A stretch of DNA of 64,000 bases, taken from positions 1,982,728 to 2,046,727 of the forward strand of contig JAJEKV010000022.1 in the NCBI GenBank assembly GCA_021234155.1, in the 5' to 3' direction. Positions 1 to 11,089 of this stretch are shown here, one piece after another. The notes beneath the pieces are model-generated. The model saw only the letters and a program-made list of their open reading frames with translations, was not told the DNA's origin and made no database searches. The DNA comes from Isoetes taiwanensis (taxonomy: Eukaryota > Streptophyta > Lycopodiopsida > Isoetales > Isoetaceae). A program made the position numbers and the translations under genes. How positions within the stretch are numbered: the first letter of the stretch is position 1; each line of letters starts with the position of its first letter.

Positions 1-1571
1 TGGATCTGGGCTGTTCGACCCTGTTTGCTCAGCTGAAGCTCCAGGTTCACCCCCTTCTGTGCAACTAACCAGGAATGGTTCTTTTCCCTGGGATTCAGCA
101 TTCTTTCTGTTTCTTGGTAAGTCTACAACACCTGGTTATCTGCTTCTTGCTTATTCACTCTCCACAAGGTTTCTGGCCACGGGAGTAGCGCTTGGGTTAG
201 TTGTTTGGGTTGATTGAATGGCTCTTCCTTCTAGACATCGAGGCCTTCTTCTTGTAAAGCTGGCGGTATTGGGTACGGAAGAATGGTCTCTTAAAATCGG
301 GGAAAAGAATGTTAGTGGCTCTCGTAGTATTTCATGCCATAAGAAGAAGGGCGCCTTACTCTAGTCTGGTACCGCTTTACGTTTAATATCTACCGATTCG
401 CTCTTTAAGGGCTGGCCTGATATCAATTTGGAAAGATGTTTGGCCTCTGTAGTATCTTGGCCGCAAAGAAGAAGAGGCTGCCGGCGGTTGTGGAACCTGG
501 TTAGCGACTTCGTAGTACTTCATGCCATAAGAAGAAGGGCCTTATTCTAGTACAATTTGCTCTCTGTCGGATTTTCTACCGATTCAGTTCTTTAAGGTGG
601 CGAAATTAAATTTTGGAAAAATCGGCCTCTGTAGTATCTTGGTACAAAGAAGAAGAGGTGGCGGCATCCTTAGTCTGAGGCTACGCAACCCTTCTCTATC
701 TTTGGTGCCATTGTTGGAGGACCTAGATCTATGGACGAGGCGGGGCACTTTACTCATTTACGTTGCAAATTTTTAGAAGATCTTGTGGTTAGTGCTTAAC
801 TTGTAGCGGGGCTCGCGTTCCCCTTTCCGGCAAAGGGGTGATGCGTGCAATTGTAAGCCATCACGGTAGGGGAAGTCTAGAATGCTAATACCCTCTAGGG
901 CGGGACCTCTAGAAATTTCTAGGGACCCTAGAGCGGCTATTTTCTTGGTCTTGCAGGAAGACAAGGCTTGCACGACTAGAAGCAGATGGGCCTGGCATGA
1001 TTACAGGGTTCTAGCGGTGGTGTGCTCATGATAGTTTGCTTGGCAAGAAGAAGGTGAGTGCCTCGTACTATGGGGCACTCCCTATAGTACTGCTGCAGCA
1101 TGCTGCTCTGGCTCATCTCTATTTTCGGTGGTGGAGCTTTAGGAGGACCCTGTCTCTCTAGCTGGGCAGCAGACAAATGTATTTTACCCTTACCTCTTCC
1201 ATGGGTTGCGATCCACAGTCTGATCTATATCGCCATATCGAGAGCTTTTTTTTTGAAGTAATGGGCACTTTGGGGTATGTGGAAGGCAGGAGCTGTGCTC
1301 CCATAGTATCTATTTTGGAGAAGAGGCCGGGCAGCTCCTGTTTAGTACCGGCCCCTTGTTATGCCATTAGGGGCTAGGAATTTGGTCAATCTCTCCTGTA
1401 GTATCCTATGGAGAAGAGGTTGAGAGAGACTAATAGTACTAGGCCCGAGTCTAACTGCTATCATGGATCGGAGAAGTGGTAGCAGCTCTAGGCTCAACTG
1501 TATATATGTAAACGTTTTATCTTATGAATATACAGACTCTTGACTTCAAAAAAAAAAAAAAAAAAAAAAAA
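1..1571 (+). mobile_element. LINE 3' region with hairpin modules and poly(A) tail
   Basis: The stretch ends in about 24 A residues (1548-1571) directly after TTC, preceded by a TATATATGTAAA...TATGAATATACAGAC tail. This matches the 3' ends of the other LINE copies in the window (TTC followed by poly A). No long ORF is present. The body repeats a module built around TAGTAT and GAAGAAGAGG or GGAGAAGAGG, and several modules fold into hairpins. The LINE assignment rests on the tail; the body could be a noncoding retroposed transcript. Confidence 0.5.
313..668 (+). repeat. Two-unit tandem repeat, period about 180 bp
   Basis: The pair 'TAGTAT..CATGCCATAAGAAGAAGGG' near 325 and 'CTCTGTAGTATCTTGG..AAGAAGAGG' near 446 recurs near 508 and 625. 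The shifts are 183 and about 180 bp. Each unit therefore holds two related submodules. Confidence 0.7.
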
Positions 1572-1980
1572 TATAACATTAATTAGTCCAAACCATTACA
1601 TCCAACATTTTTAAAATAAAATTCCCCTAAAACTCCCTTTGGTTTGGGTGCATATCCACACGGGGGGTGACGTATAGCAACGAAAGCCCCTAAAATCATG
1701 TAATAAATGTACAAAATCAACACCATTCAGTACAATGCCTAAAAGCTTATATTACAAACTTCGACATACAGTATACCAAAACTTGTACAAGCATATCCCA
1801 CAAACGAGGATCGCTATCAATGGTCTACATCGAGGAATAAAGGGCAAACATGCCCATCTAATAGCTCTCAATGCCCGAGTCACCCCTTGTGTGAATATGC
1901 ACCCAAACCAACGGGTGTTTTAGGGGGATTTTATTTTAAAAATGTCGGATGTAATGGTTTGTGTTAATTAATGCTATATA
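1571..1980. mobile_element. MITE family 1, complete copy (410 bp, TIRs about 100 bp)
   Basis: Left arm 1571-1671 and right arm 1879-1980 are long imperfect inverted repeats, sharing CAAACCATTACATCC and TTGGGTGCATATNCACAC. The about 200-bp centre is nearly the reverse complement of the centre of the copy at 43.7 kb, which proves a dispersed family. No transposase ORF is present, so it is non-autonomous. It sits immediately after the LINE poly(A) tail. The target duplication is not resolvable because the flank is A/T only. The superfamily is not assigned. Confidence 0.88.
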
Positions 1981-1984
1981 ATGG

Positions 1985-4440
1985 TGAATATGCATGAAAA
2001 AAGAATATGGTAATCTGTCTGCCTATGGCTTTGTCTTCTAAAAGATGCACTTGTGACATAAATGTTTATTCTTCTTTTGTATGATCTCTGTTTTTGGCTG
2101 ATGATCTGATTTCGGTTCACATCTTTTGGGTGCCAGATCTTTTTCGGCCGTCCAGATCTTTATTCGGCTATTTTTGGTTGTGCCAACGTTCCCAGATCTT
2201 TTTCAGCTGGGTCTAAATCCAGTTTTGTTGCCTTTCGATGCCATCTAAAATAACTCTTTTTGTTTATTGAAGGCATTGTATATATTAATAATATCTATCT
2301 TTTAAATTTGGTTTTTCCGATCTAGAGGAAAAAGTTTTGGAATTTTTTTTTAAGTGATTTTCCTAAGGTTTTTGTGTTTTTGTACGTCGGAAAAGAATTC
2401 GGTGTTCCAAAAATCAGGAATGTCTTTTTAGGTATGATTTAGGTTTCGATTTTTCCCTTTCCAGTCTCGGGCAAATCGATTTGCCCCATTTCGGTTTGCC
2501 CCTTTCATTTTTTCCCGTGATTTCAGATTCGATCCCAGTTAGATTATCTTTGCATGGTTACTGTGTGGCAATCTTGGTGTGTAGCCCGGCTTACGGATGG
2601 ATTCTGAGCTACAATTTGTTTATCATAGATCAAGATCATAGAGTAGCTCAATGTCAATAGTTGTCGGATCTAGACCACAGCCATGGTTCCCCTTCATTAA
2701 TGCCCCTTCGATCCGTAAAAATCAGATTTAATTTGGAGCTAAGGATTGAAAGTATTTAGGGTTTATTCTGAAGGGTTAAATCGGTTTGCTGTATGGTGGA
2801 GATGCCAATATTTTTCAGTATTTGTCCATGATGGTAATACGTCAACCATCATTATTTTTGCTACGCTCCATAGTCTGATTGTTTTTGTGCTTTGTGTAGT
2901 GAATATTATTGTCAACTTCCACTCCGGTCCGTTATGTTTTCGCCATCCGTTGGCTCTATATTTCTTATCTATCTACACAAAGATCGCCCCGTGTGCATCG
3001 ACTCTTCTATTTAAGGTCCAAAATTAGTTAACCTTTTCTTTTATTTCTTTACTTGCATACACAAACGACATGTTGGAGATATATATATCCATGTAGCTTA
3101 GACACATTGAATGGATGGGAAATTCATGATTGCTCACGATTCTGGCTCTTTTTACCAGATTAGGCACCCGTTGCATATAAGGGACCATCTGGATAGTCAG
3201 TGCAAATTTTTATTGAATAAAATATCTGTATCTATGACTTGCGTGTAATTTTGAAAGCTATTAAGATGCTCAAGATGTTCCTTTGTATCTATGATCTGCA
3301 TGTACTTTTGTATCTGAAAGCTATCATGATGCTCAAGAATGCCAAATATGAATGTTGGATGCAGATTATCCATTTTTCTTTAGTGGTGCAAAGCTCCTTA
3401 TTGTTTAGTTTATTTTATTCGAGCTGTCAATTTATTATCCGTAATATTTTCCAGCGAATATCTTCTTTTGTTGCTAATAAATGGTAGGTCTTCTTGCTAG
3501 AACAACCTAACAGGCTTACATCTAGCTGACATCTTTGTTGGTGTTTGCTTCTACGCAGTAATGGATAGCAATTGGCGAATTACTCAAGAACTTATATCTT
3601 TTGCTGAGATGTGCCAAGCCAATTCTAATTGGGTTGTCCTGCACCTTATGCTGTCAGCCTTATAATATGGTAGCCTCACATCTTGCAACAACTTTTCATA
3701 GAAAACCTCCAAATATCTTATTTGGTCTATATATTATGTTTATGTTCAGACATGCTTCCAAACATTTTAGAGGGCGACTTCCATACCTGGACTAATACTT
3801 ATGCAGTATAAGCAGGCCCACATATCAGGAAGGGTGGGCCCAGAGAGCAAAATTTTTGGTAGTAAGATGTTGAAGATGCTGATGATAAGGTGTTGAGATG
3901 CACTCCCAAGTTTCACGTATCATGCATCTCTACTAAGGTAAGGTCAGTAAACCTGTTGTGTTTTCTTAATTGAAATCTACAATAGAGCACCTCTATTTAA
4001 ACAAAGTGATGTATCCTTGATCAGGTTGCCACATGGCAGACATCCTGGAGCCATTTAACTGTGGACTGCATGTTTATAATTACAATGTGGCGTGTTCCAA
4101 AGTTGGTCTCATGCTCTCTCCCTGTAGCATGCATTTGTCATCTGGTATTTCTTGATTCCAATGTGGGTGTGTAGAAGTTTGCAGTTCACTGTATGTTGTA
4201 CGTTTCTCAAGTATTCCATTACATGTTTATGAATTAGGCAATAGCCAGTTTAAAACCTGTTATGGGTTGCCATTGTATCAAATAACATTGTCTTTTTCTA
4301 AGCCATTTAAGTAAGAGTTCCAGAAGTGACAGAAGGATCTCCACTAGAAGTCTGTTGCACTCACTGCATGTGGTAAGCGAATCTGAGAAGACATTTGTCT
4401 CAATCACTGGTTAAAGAAACAATATACTTTGCTGCTAAAC
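1985..4440. other. AT-rich noncoding stretch
   Basis: I see no gene. ORFs up to 93 codons (for example 2746-3027, plus) have no recognisable motif. GATCTTTTTCGG-type words recur around 2120-2210. Pyrimidine tracts followed by CAG and GTAAG-like sites are scattered, so decayed introns or UTR of a lost gene are possible but unproven. Confidence 0.5.
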
Positions 4441-4443
4441 CTT

Positions 4444-4800
4444 CAGGCAACTGGATGTTTAAAGCAACTTTCTCAGGTTTACCATTTGATGCTTACAAGT
4501 TGGAAAAAGCATTACTATTTCTGTTTCTCAGGTTTACTGTTCGTTATTTGAGACTGGAAACAACTAGAATTTTTGGTAAGATACAGTGTAATTTAACCTT
4601 CACAGTCCTATTATGTGTTCAGGCAATTGGATGTTTAAAGGAACTTTCTCAGGATTTATCATTTGATTCTTACAGGTTGGAAAAAGCATTAGTATTTTTG
4701 TTTCTCAGGGTTTACTATTCGTTATTTGAGACTGGAAACAACAATTAGAATTTATGGTAAGATACCGTGTAATTTAACCTTGACAATTGTGTTATGTATT
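4444..4800. repeat. Two-unit tandem duplication, period about 177 bp
   Basis: Unit 1 (4444-4619) starts CAGGCAACTGGATGTTTAAA and unit 2 (4620-4800) starts CAGGCAATTGGATGTTTAAA. The units are roughly 88-90% identical over the whole length. Each unit carries TTTCTCAG and TTTTTGGTAAG or TTTATGGTAAG, which look like splice acceptor and donor sites. The plus-strand ORF 4395-4748 runs through both units only because the period keeps a frame open. Confidence 0.85.
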
Positions 4801-4969
4801 AAGATACAGTGGAAAGATATAAGTGGAAAGATATAAGCTGTATTTTCTCCCATTTGTTTGCAACATGAAGCCTGCATTATCAAAACCTTTATTGCCAGTT
4901 TTTATAATATATCCTCTCCATTTTGTTCGTAGATTCAATGAACATCATTTTTCCTGTACTTTTTGTTAT

Positions 4970-5760
4970 TTAAATTCCTTGGAGCACATGAGGATTGTTC
5001 ATGCAGATAACTAATACTACATAATATACAACAATGTAGGTGTAAGCATTTATTTTTTGTCCCTTTTTCGAAGGGTACGAGACTTCAAAATAAAGATATT
5101 CAGAAAACCACCTAATCCGGTTCTATGCAGACGACCAGCCCTTAGAGCACATGAACATTATTCATGCAGATGACAAAATACAATTGAAACATAATATGCA
5201 GCGAGTGTGCAGGCATTTTTGCAGATCAATAGAACTGCAACATAATATGGAACTATGGAACGTATGTGCAGGCATTTTTAGTCCCTTCTTTTGAAAAGGG
5301 AATGGGACTTCAGTATGTGGAGGCGTTTTTGCAGATGATCAATAGAACTGCAACATAATATGGAACGTATGTGCAGGCATTTTTAGTCCATCTTTTGAAG
5401 GGAATGGGACTTCAAAATGTGGCTATTTAGAACATCCACCTAAATTTCTTAGAGCATAGGAATATACCCAGTTCTATGCAGATGACCAGTTCTATGCAGA
5501 TGATCAGTCCTTAGACAACTGGAACATAATCTGCAATGTACATGCACGTTTCTTCGAAGGAAAAGGGGCTACAAAATGAAAACCTAGAAATTCCACCTAA
5601 ATTTCTTAGAGCATAGGAGCATACGCGGTTCTATGCAAATAACCAATACGCTTGGAACACAATATGAAAAATTGTATGTGCAGTCATTTCTGGTCCTTTT
5701 ACTGTGGGAAGACGGATTTCTAGAATGAAAATATTCAAAAATTCCACTCATTACTTTTCA
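4970..5760. repeat. Degenerate repeats, roughly 120-180 bp units
   Basis: Recurring blocks are TTAGAGCACATGAACATT or TTAGAGCATAGGAATATA, GGTTCTATGCAGATGACCAG, AACATAATATGGAACGTATG, GTGCAGGCATTTTTAGTCC and GAAGGGAATGGGACTTC. They recur four to five times with indels between 4970 and 5760. No coding potential is evident. Confidence 0.75.
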
Positions 5761-5995
5761 AGAACTTGCTAAGTTCAAATATCTTTTCTTTAGAATTTCC
5801 TTTCTAAATGGCAATATAGTCTTCTCCCTAGAACCTTGCGTATGAACAATCATTTAACTTGAAAATATGATGTCGTGGATGCGACCAAGGAAAAATATCA
5901 AGCCTCAACAATGCAATTTCTAAATTTGGAAGGCAACGACAAGTTTCCTAGGCAATGACATGCCAAAATTTGACATTGGCATATTCTAACCCACA

Positions 5996-6416
5996 TTATT
6001 CAATATCTAAGCTTTTGATTACTTCCTGTGTAGACCTATCCAAAAGTATAAGGTACAATGAAACAATCAAACCTTGAATCTTAGCAGTGAGGCTGTAGAT
6101 ATTAGGCTCGATATACCCCTTCCAATACATCTCTAAAGTACAATGGACATTGGTGTCCAACATTCTGATATTGAATATAAGGTATCTAAACTTGGAAGAC
6201 ATTTGGTTGCTTATACTCAACCAATATTGGTTGCTTTTGAAAATGCGCAGAAGCTTTGATCATAAATTTACACACACCCAATAACTTTGCAACAAAACCA
6301 TTTTTGCCTTTTAATAACAGTCCACGAACTACATTGCTATACATCAAGGTAAGTGGGTCTGCATTCCGACAAGTTTCTTGAATCATTCTTATTGGAAATA
6401 GAAAATTGCTCCACAA
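5996..6416 (-). pseudogene. Unidentified ORF pieces, possible captured gene fragment
   Basis: Two overlapping minus-strand frames (6186-6416, 76 codons; 5996-6220, 74 codons) read like one protein broken by a frameshift. The first carries GLLLKGKNGFVAKLLGVC and the second NVHCTLEMYWKGYIEPN. I cannot name a family. The region lies just upstream of the Helitron 3' end at 6674, so it may be cargo of that element. That link is inference only, because the 5' end of the Helitron was not found. Confidence 0.25.
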
Positions 6417-6545
6417 AACTGTAGAATTCGTTCATGCTTCCACCATGACCTGCAGAATTCGGTCACGCCATCTAAATGGCTTTCGCCACATTACAATAAA
6501 AATTGATTCAAATCTATATCATTTGGGGATTACATTTTTTCGCGT

Positions 6546-6640
6546 CTGTGCAAAATGATACTAAAAACAACATCCCAAACATCGCATATTTATGTGCAAA
6601 ATGATACGAAAAGCACAACATCCCAGAGTCACATATTGTT
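6546..6640. repeat. 48-bp tandem duplication
   Basis: TGTGCAAAATGATAC followed by AAAA and CAACATCCCA occurs near 6546 and again near 6594, in the last 100 bp before the Helitron terminal hairpin. Confidence 0.65.
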
Positions 6641-6674
6641 GTTAAAGCCCGGCAACGCCGGGCACTATTACTAG
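6641..6674 (+). mobile_element. Helitron 3' terminus (hairpin plus CTAG)
   Basis: The 7-bp GC stem GCCCGGC-AAC-GCCGGGC (6647-6663) is followed 7 bp later by CTAG (6671-6674) and a host T. This is the classic Helitron 3' end: subterminal hairpin, CTRR, insertion between A and T. The same structure with compensating stem changes (GCCCAGC/GCTGGGC) ends the element at 42.05 kb on the other strand. The element body lies to the left; I could not place its 5' TC end. No Rep/helicase is visible, so it is non-autonomous. Confidence 0.8.
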
Positions 6675-6796
6675 TATAATATGAGTACAAAAGGTTATGT
6701 ATGCATAAACTATAAGCATGCATGCAATAGTCAAATTTTAAACCAAAAAATAGTGTTCATAAGGACACTTGATCATCATCTCTTTATTCTTTCGGC

Positions 6797-7048
6797 CTAT
6801 ACCTCTTTAGACGAGCAGAAGGCACAGTATAGGCAGTTGCAATTTTGAAACTTGGCCGGATTGAATTGGCCTGTGTGATCCACTGCTTCACAAATCAGAA
6901 GTCTTCTAACATCCAAATTCTGGATACAAGAGCAGTCACAATGACAATGATCTCCGTGATACACCATAGGATTGGCTCCAAATTGATCCAGCGATATAGA
7001 ATTAATCATGAGGTTGATTCGATCCCACTTCAACTTCTTTTGTCCCAA
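6797..7048 (-). pseudogene. Cys/His-rich ORF downstream of the LINE zf-RVT region
   Basis: An 83-codon minus-strand ORF contains HCHCDCSC and further Cys residues. It lies 3' of the decayed LINE ORF2 and may be its terminal region or 3' UTR. No family match is recognised. A plus-strand ORF overlaps it (6845-7051), so chance openness is likely. Confidence 0.2.
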
Positions 7049-7137
7049 TAGTATATTACCTGAAAAGACAGCAGAAGAATTGGTAAGTTAATGAAATACT
7101 TTTGTGATCCAATGAATATCATATTTGGACTGTTTGA

Positions 7138-9947
7138 TCACAGCTTAGGGCCAGATAATTTCTTGATCAAAAATGATTGCATTCCTTGCTTTCCACATCC
7201 TCCAAAGCAGAATATAGATTCTCCAATCCCTGGAATTATGGGAAACAAGATGTTAACCAAAGAAGTCCTAGAGAGGTTAGGGATGTTAACATCAGCCAAC
7301 TTTAGGACCCATTTAGACCAAAGGCAATTCTTAAAGAGGTGATCTTCATCTTCAGCTTCATGTAAACATCTTTTACACAGGTTAGAAGCAGCCATTTTTA
7401 ACCTACGACTCTTAGAGTTGGTGGCCAAGGCCTTATGCCAAAGTTGCCAAATAAAAGCCTTAATTTTGGGATTAATGGGGGATTTCCATATGAACTTCAG
7501 ATTATAGAGCACCTTGCAGCAGAAATATCCCATTTGGTGTGCAGAGTCAAAGTGTAACCTCTTGTCAAATAGTTATAAGCCAAATTGACTTTATACCCAG
7601 ATTTACCATTTATATGCCACTTAGTCTCCTGATTATGCCAGACTCTCTGACTGATGCAAAGTTTAATTGCATGATATAGCCTCTCATTTTCTTCATCCAA
7701 ATCAGCTAAATCAGAATGATGAAACTCAATAAAACCAGCATCATTAAACAAATGAGAGATATGAGTGATGCCTCTGTCTGTCCATTTTCTGCACTGAATA
7801 GGGAAGTTCATAGAAAGACACATATTAGGATTATTGGAAATCAAAGAAGGATTCCAAAAGATATATTGATCTTTAGAAAGACCTTCCTTCCAGTTATATA
7901 TCCTATAAATAGTCTTCCAGGCTTTAATCCATTTCTTAATAATTCCAGAAATATTATCAGGGACATTAAAGTCAAAGAACAGACTCTCATGGAGTTGCAT
8001 GTTGACATTTCTCCATCCAAAAGGTCTGCATTTGGATAAATAATACCTGATCAGGCTAGAAACAGGAGGATTGATTATATTGTGCCATGCTCTAAAAATA
8101 TATTTGGCAGCCAGGGCCAAACCTTGTTTCTCAATATTAAGGATACCCAATCCCCCATTAATCTACTTCTTCATGCATTCCTTCATAGAAACTGGGATCC
8201 AAGTTCAGCTATTCCCTCCATTAGCAATGAATCTACCTAAAATACCTTGGAGCTTGGAGGTAACTTTCTTGGGGGCTATAAGGATAGACGACTGATACAT
8301 ATGAGAAGAAGAAATCACGGAGTTGGCTAGAATAGCTCTCCCATTTTTAGATAAAAACTTACTGTTGAGCAAATTATCTTTTCTGTTGAACTTGTCTATG
8401 ATGTCATTCCAAAGCTCACTAGCATTAATTCTCAAAGCAAAAGGAATACCCAAAATCTTAGATTTACTATTAGGAGAGATATACTCACAGCCAAGAGTTT
8501 GAGCAGTTCTCTGCCTATTTACATGGTTACTTGCTATCAACTTAGACTTGGTAGGATTGATCTTACATCCAGAAGTGTTCCAAAAAGTTGTAGCAGATCA
8601 TGAGTGTTGTTGATTGAAGCCTCCTCCATGTTGATGAATAAGAAAGTGCCATCTGCAAAATGGGCATTGAGAAAAACCTGATTATCAGGGAGCCTAAGTC
8701 CCTTAATTCTGTTCTCATGTCCAGCTTTATTAAGGGCACTGTTACATGACAATGAGAAAGAGAAAGGGGGCCAGAGGACAGCCCTGCTTCACACCCCTTT
8801 TGATATCAAAAAAGGGACTGCACTCCCCATTGATCAAAACTGAAGATCTAGAATTCATAAGGATGGCCAGGAAAATGCTAATCACTTCATGGGAAAAAAC
8901 CATCTTATGACAACATTTAATTAAAAACTTCCAGGAAACAGTGTCAAAGGCTTTTGTGATGTCTAACTTAAGAAGGCCAATGTTCTATTTGGATTCTTTA
9001 GCTTAATGCATCCCAAGAGTAGCAGTAGCCACATTATCCAGAATAAATTTGTCTTTGAGGTAGGTAGATTGAGTATTGGAAATGACAAGATTGAGAATAG
9101 ACTTCAATCTGGAAGCAATGGTTGCAGAAATAATCTTGTAGATGACATTAGTAAGGGAGATGGGCCTGTAGTCAGAAAAGGTGGCAGGCTCATCAACCTT
9201 AGGAATAAGGGTAATAAAACTGGTATTAATTCTGCAATCAAGAGACCTGAGCAATAAAAACTCATTACATATATTAGTAACACCTGAGCCAATAATACCC
9301 CAGGTTTTTTCGAAAAATTCAGCAGGCAGACCATCAAGGCCAGGAGTTTTACCATTTTCCATACCTGAGATACTCTTGAAAAGTTCCTCATTGGTAAAAG
9401 AAGCTTTCATTGTGTCATTGTGAACATCCTGGATAACTCTCTGCATGTGAATAAAGTTATCCATGTCCTCCTCTGATATGTTAGGAGAAGTTCCCATGAT
9501 CTTTATGAAATGGTCAGAAGCTGCCTCTTTAAGATTCATATCCTCAGAAATGATGTTGCCATCAGCCAAGACACTATAGATATGGTTTCTCTTGGTTCTA
9601 CTCTTAGCCTTGATGAAGAAATACTTGGAATTGCTCCTCTTATCATCCTTAACTTCCTTGATCTTAGCTTTGAGCTGCCATCCCTTTGCAATCATAATCT
9701 CCTCTCTCTCAATTTGAATCTTAATCTCCTCGTGCTGGTCAGGAGGGGAGGATTGAAGTTGGGATCTCAAATCCTGTAAGTGCTGCTTGTCTTGGGTATG
9801 AATCTGCTTTCTCCAAATCTTGAGCCAATTCTTGATGTTCTTAGAAGTATGAACCCACCAGTCCATCCAACCAAAATGTCCGCTTGGTTTAGGAATTCTG
9901 CCATAAATCTGCTCAAACTCACTATCGTGCCCATCCGACATCTCCAA
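7138..9947 (-). pseudogene. L1-type LINE ORF2 remnant (RT plus zf-RVT), 5'-truncated
   Basis: Non-LTR reverse transcriptase pieces occur in order on the minus strand. At 9003-9947 there is a linker plus RT motifs GKTPGLDGLPAEFF, LIPKVDEP and DYRPISLTNVIYKI. At about 8757-8997 lie LDITKAFDTVSW, which holds the first catalytic Asp, and GVKQGCPLAPF. At 8537-8752 the catalytic FADD motif has become FADG. At 8205-8540 is LGIPFALRINASELW. At 7497-8150 and 7138-7533 is the C-terminal region ending in a zf-RVT-like block (C-x2-C-x8-H). The endonuclease domain is missing beyond 9950, so the copy is 5'-truncated. At least four frameshifts or stops and the lost Asp make it inactive. It is clearly older than the 34-40 kb LINE. 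Confidence 0.9.
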
Positions 9948-10445
9948 ATCTGTGTTTTTTTATTAATTATTCACAGGGCTATTTACAGTGATCTTCTACG
10001 GCTGATCCGACGACGGTTAAGCAGAATCATCATAATTTTAGCTTGTCAACTTTCCTTCCAGATATTCGGCCTTAACCTCTTGCATATTTTTAGTGATACT
10101 TATCTTTTAAATATCTAGCATTATAACAGGGGGTTTTTTTTCCTGTTTTTGTACTGTTTTCTCTAAGGTTTTCATATGATTTGGTGGTCGTATTCATCCA
10201 GGTGTACTAAATAGTATTTCTAGAGTGCACCCTTTTGTTAGCCGTTGATTTTAGAAAAGGGGGCAAATCCTGTGGTGGAGGCTTCTTTTGTGGTGGGTGC
10301 GAATATCCTCCCATTATTTTTAGGGTTTTTTTAGGGTTGTGTGGATTAGGGCCATAACCATAATCGAGGTCTTAGTTTCTAGGGTAAATTTTTGAAGCAT
10401 TTTTTCGTAAGTCCTTTTTTGGCGTGCTCCTCTCTATCTCTATCA

Positions 10446-10660
10446 ATGGAGGCAACCGAGATCTGTTCGACCTAAGCGGATATTGTCTCGGGCTGCCCAC
10501 GATCCTCTATCAGACTCATCAATCAGAAGAGAAAGCATCGATGGACTAAAGATGCCTCAAAAAGGCCTCGGAAAGTTGCAAGAAATGTTGCCATGAAGAA
10601 AAATGCTTGTGGGTTCGATGCCCTGCATGACGATCTGCTCATTTCAATAATCGTTGCCCG
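10446..10660 (+). pseudogene. F-box-like protein N-terminal fragment, cut by a MITE end
   Basis: A reading frame from ATG 10446 gives a start, one in-frame TAA after nine codons, then a basic KRKHRWTKDASKRPRK stretch and GFDALHDDLLISIIVA. The last block matches the first helix of an F-box (FDxLPDDLLxxIL). The frame then runs straight into the terminal repeat of MITE family 1 at about 10660, so the F-box is interrupted after about 16 residues. F-box proteins are substrate adaptors of SCF ubiquitin ligases. The identification rests on this short motif. Whether the locus was a gene or already a fragment is unknown. Confidence 0.45.
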
Positions 10661-10755
10661 GAGTCACCCCCCGTGTGAATATGCACCCAAACAAAAGGGG
10701 GTTTAAGGGGGAATTTAATTTTAAGGTGTGTAATGTAATGGTTTGTGTTTAACTT
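10653..10755. mobile_element. MITE family 1, single terminal arm
   Basis: GTCACCCCCCGTGTGAATAT through GTAATGGTTTGTGTTTAAC matches the right arm of the 1571-1980 element and the 43.98-kb arm. A further shorter piece, ATGTAATGGTTTGTGTTAGA, lies near 10796-10815. No partner arm follows, so this is a deletion remnant. Confidence 0.8.
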
Positions 10756-10959
10756 TAAAAAACAAACAACATTACATGACACTTGGAAACATTAGATGTA
10801 ATGGTTTGTGTTAGATTAAGCAACTATAACCTTTAGTCTCCATATTTCTTTCCTCTCAATCATATCATTCCCTTAGCAACTTAAACAACTTAACTTCCTT
10901 CTTCCCTAAGATCACAATGATATTTCTAGTGTCAGTCTGAGCTCTTAAGCTGCATAGAG

Positions 10960-11030
10960 ATCTGACTCTACAGGAATATATGATGACCAACCATAGAATT
11001 CTAACATTCCTCCTTCATCGTATATTCCTG
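10960..11030. other. Inverted repeat
   Basis: CAGGAATATATGATGA (about 10970) and TCATCGTATATTCCTG (about 11011) form a stem of about 16 bp with two mismatches and a loop of about 25 nt. Confidence 0.5.
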
Positions 11031-11089
11031 AACATTTAAGCAATCTCTGAAATAAGTAAACTTCCTTTCAACTAGACACTACCACCCCA

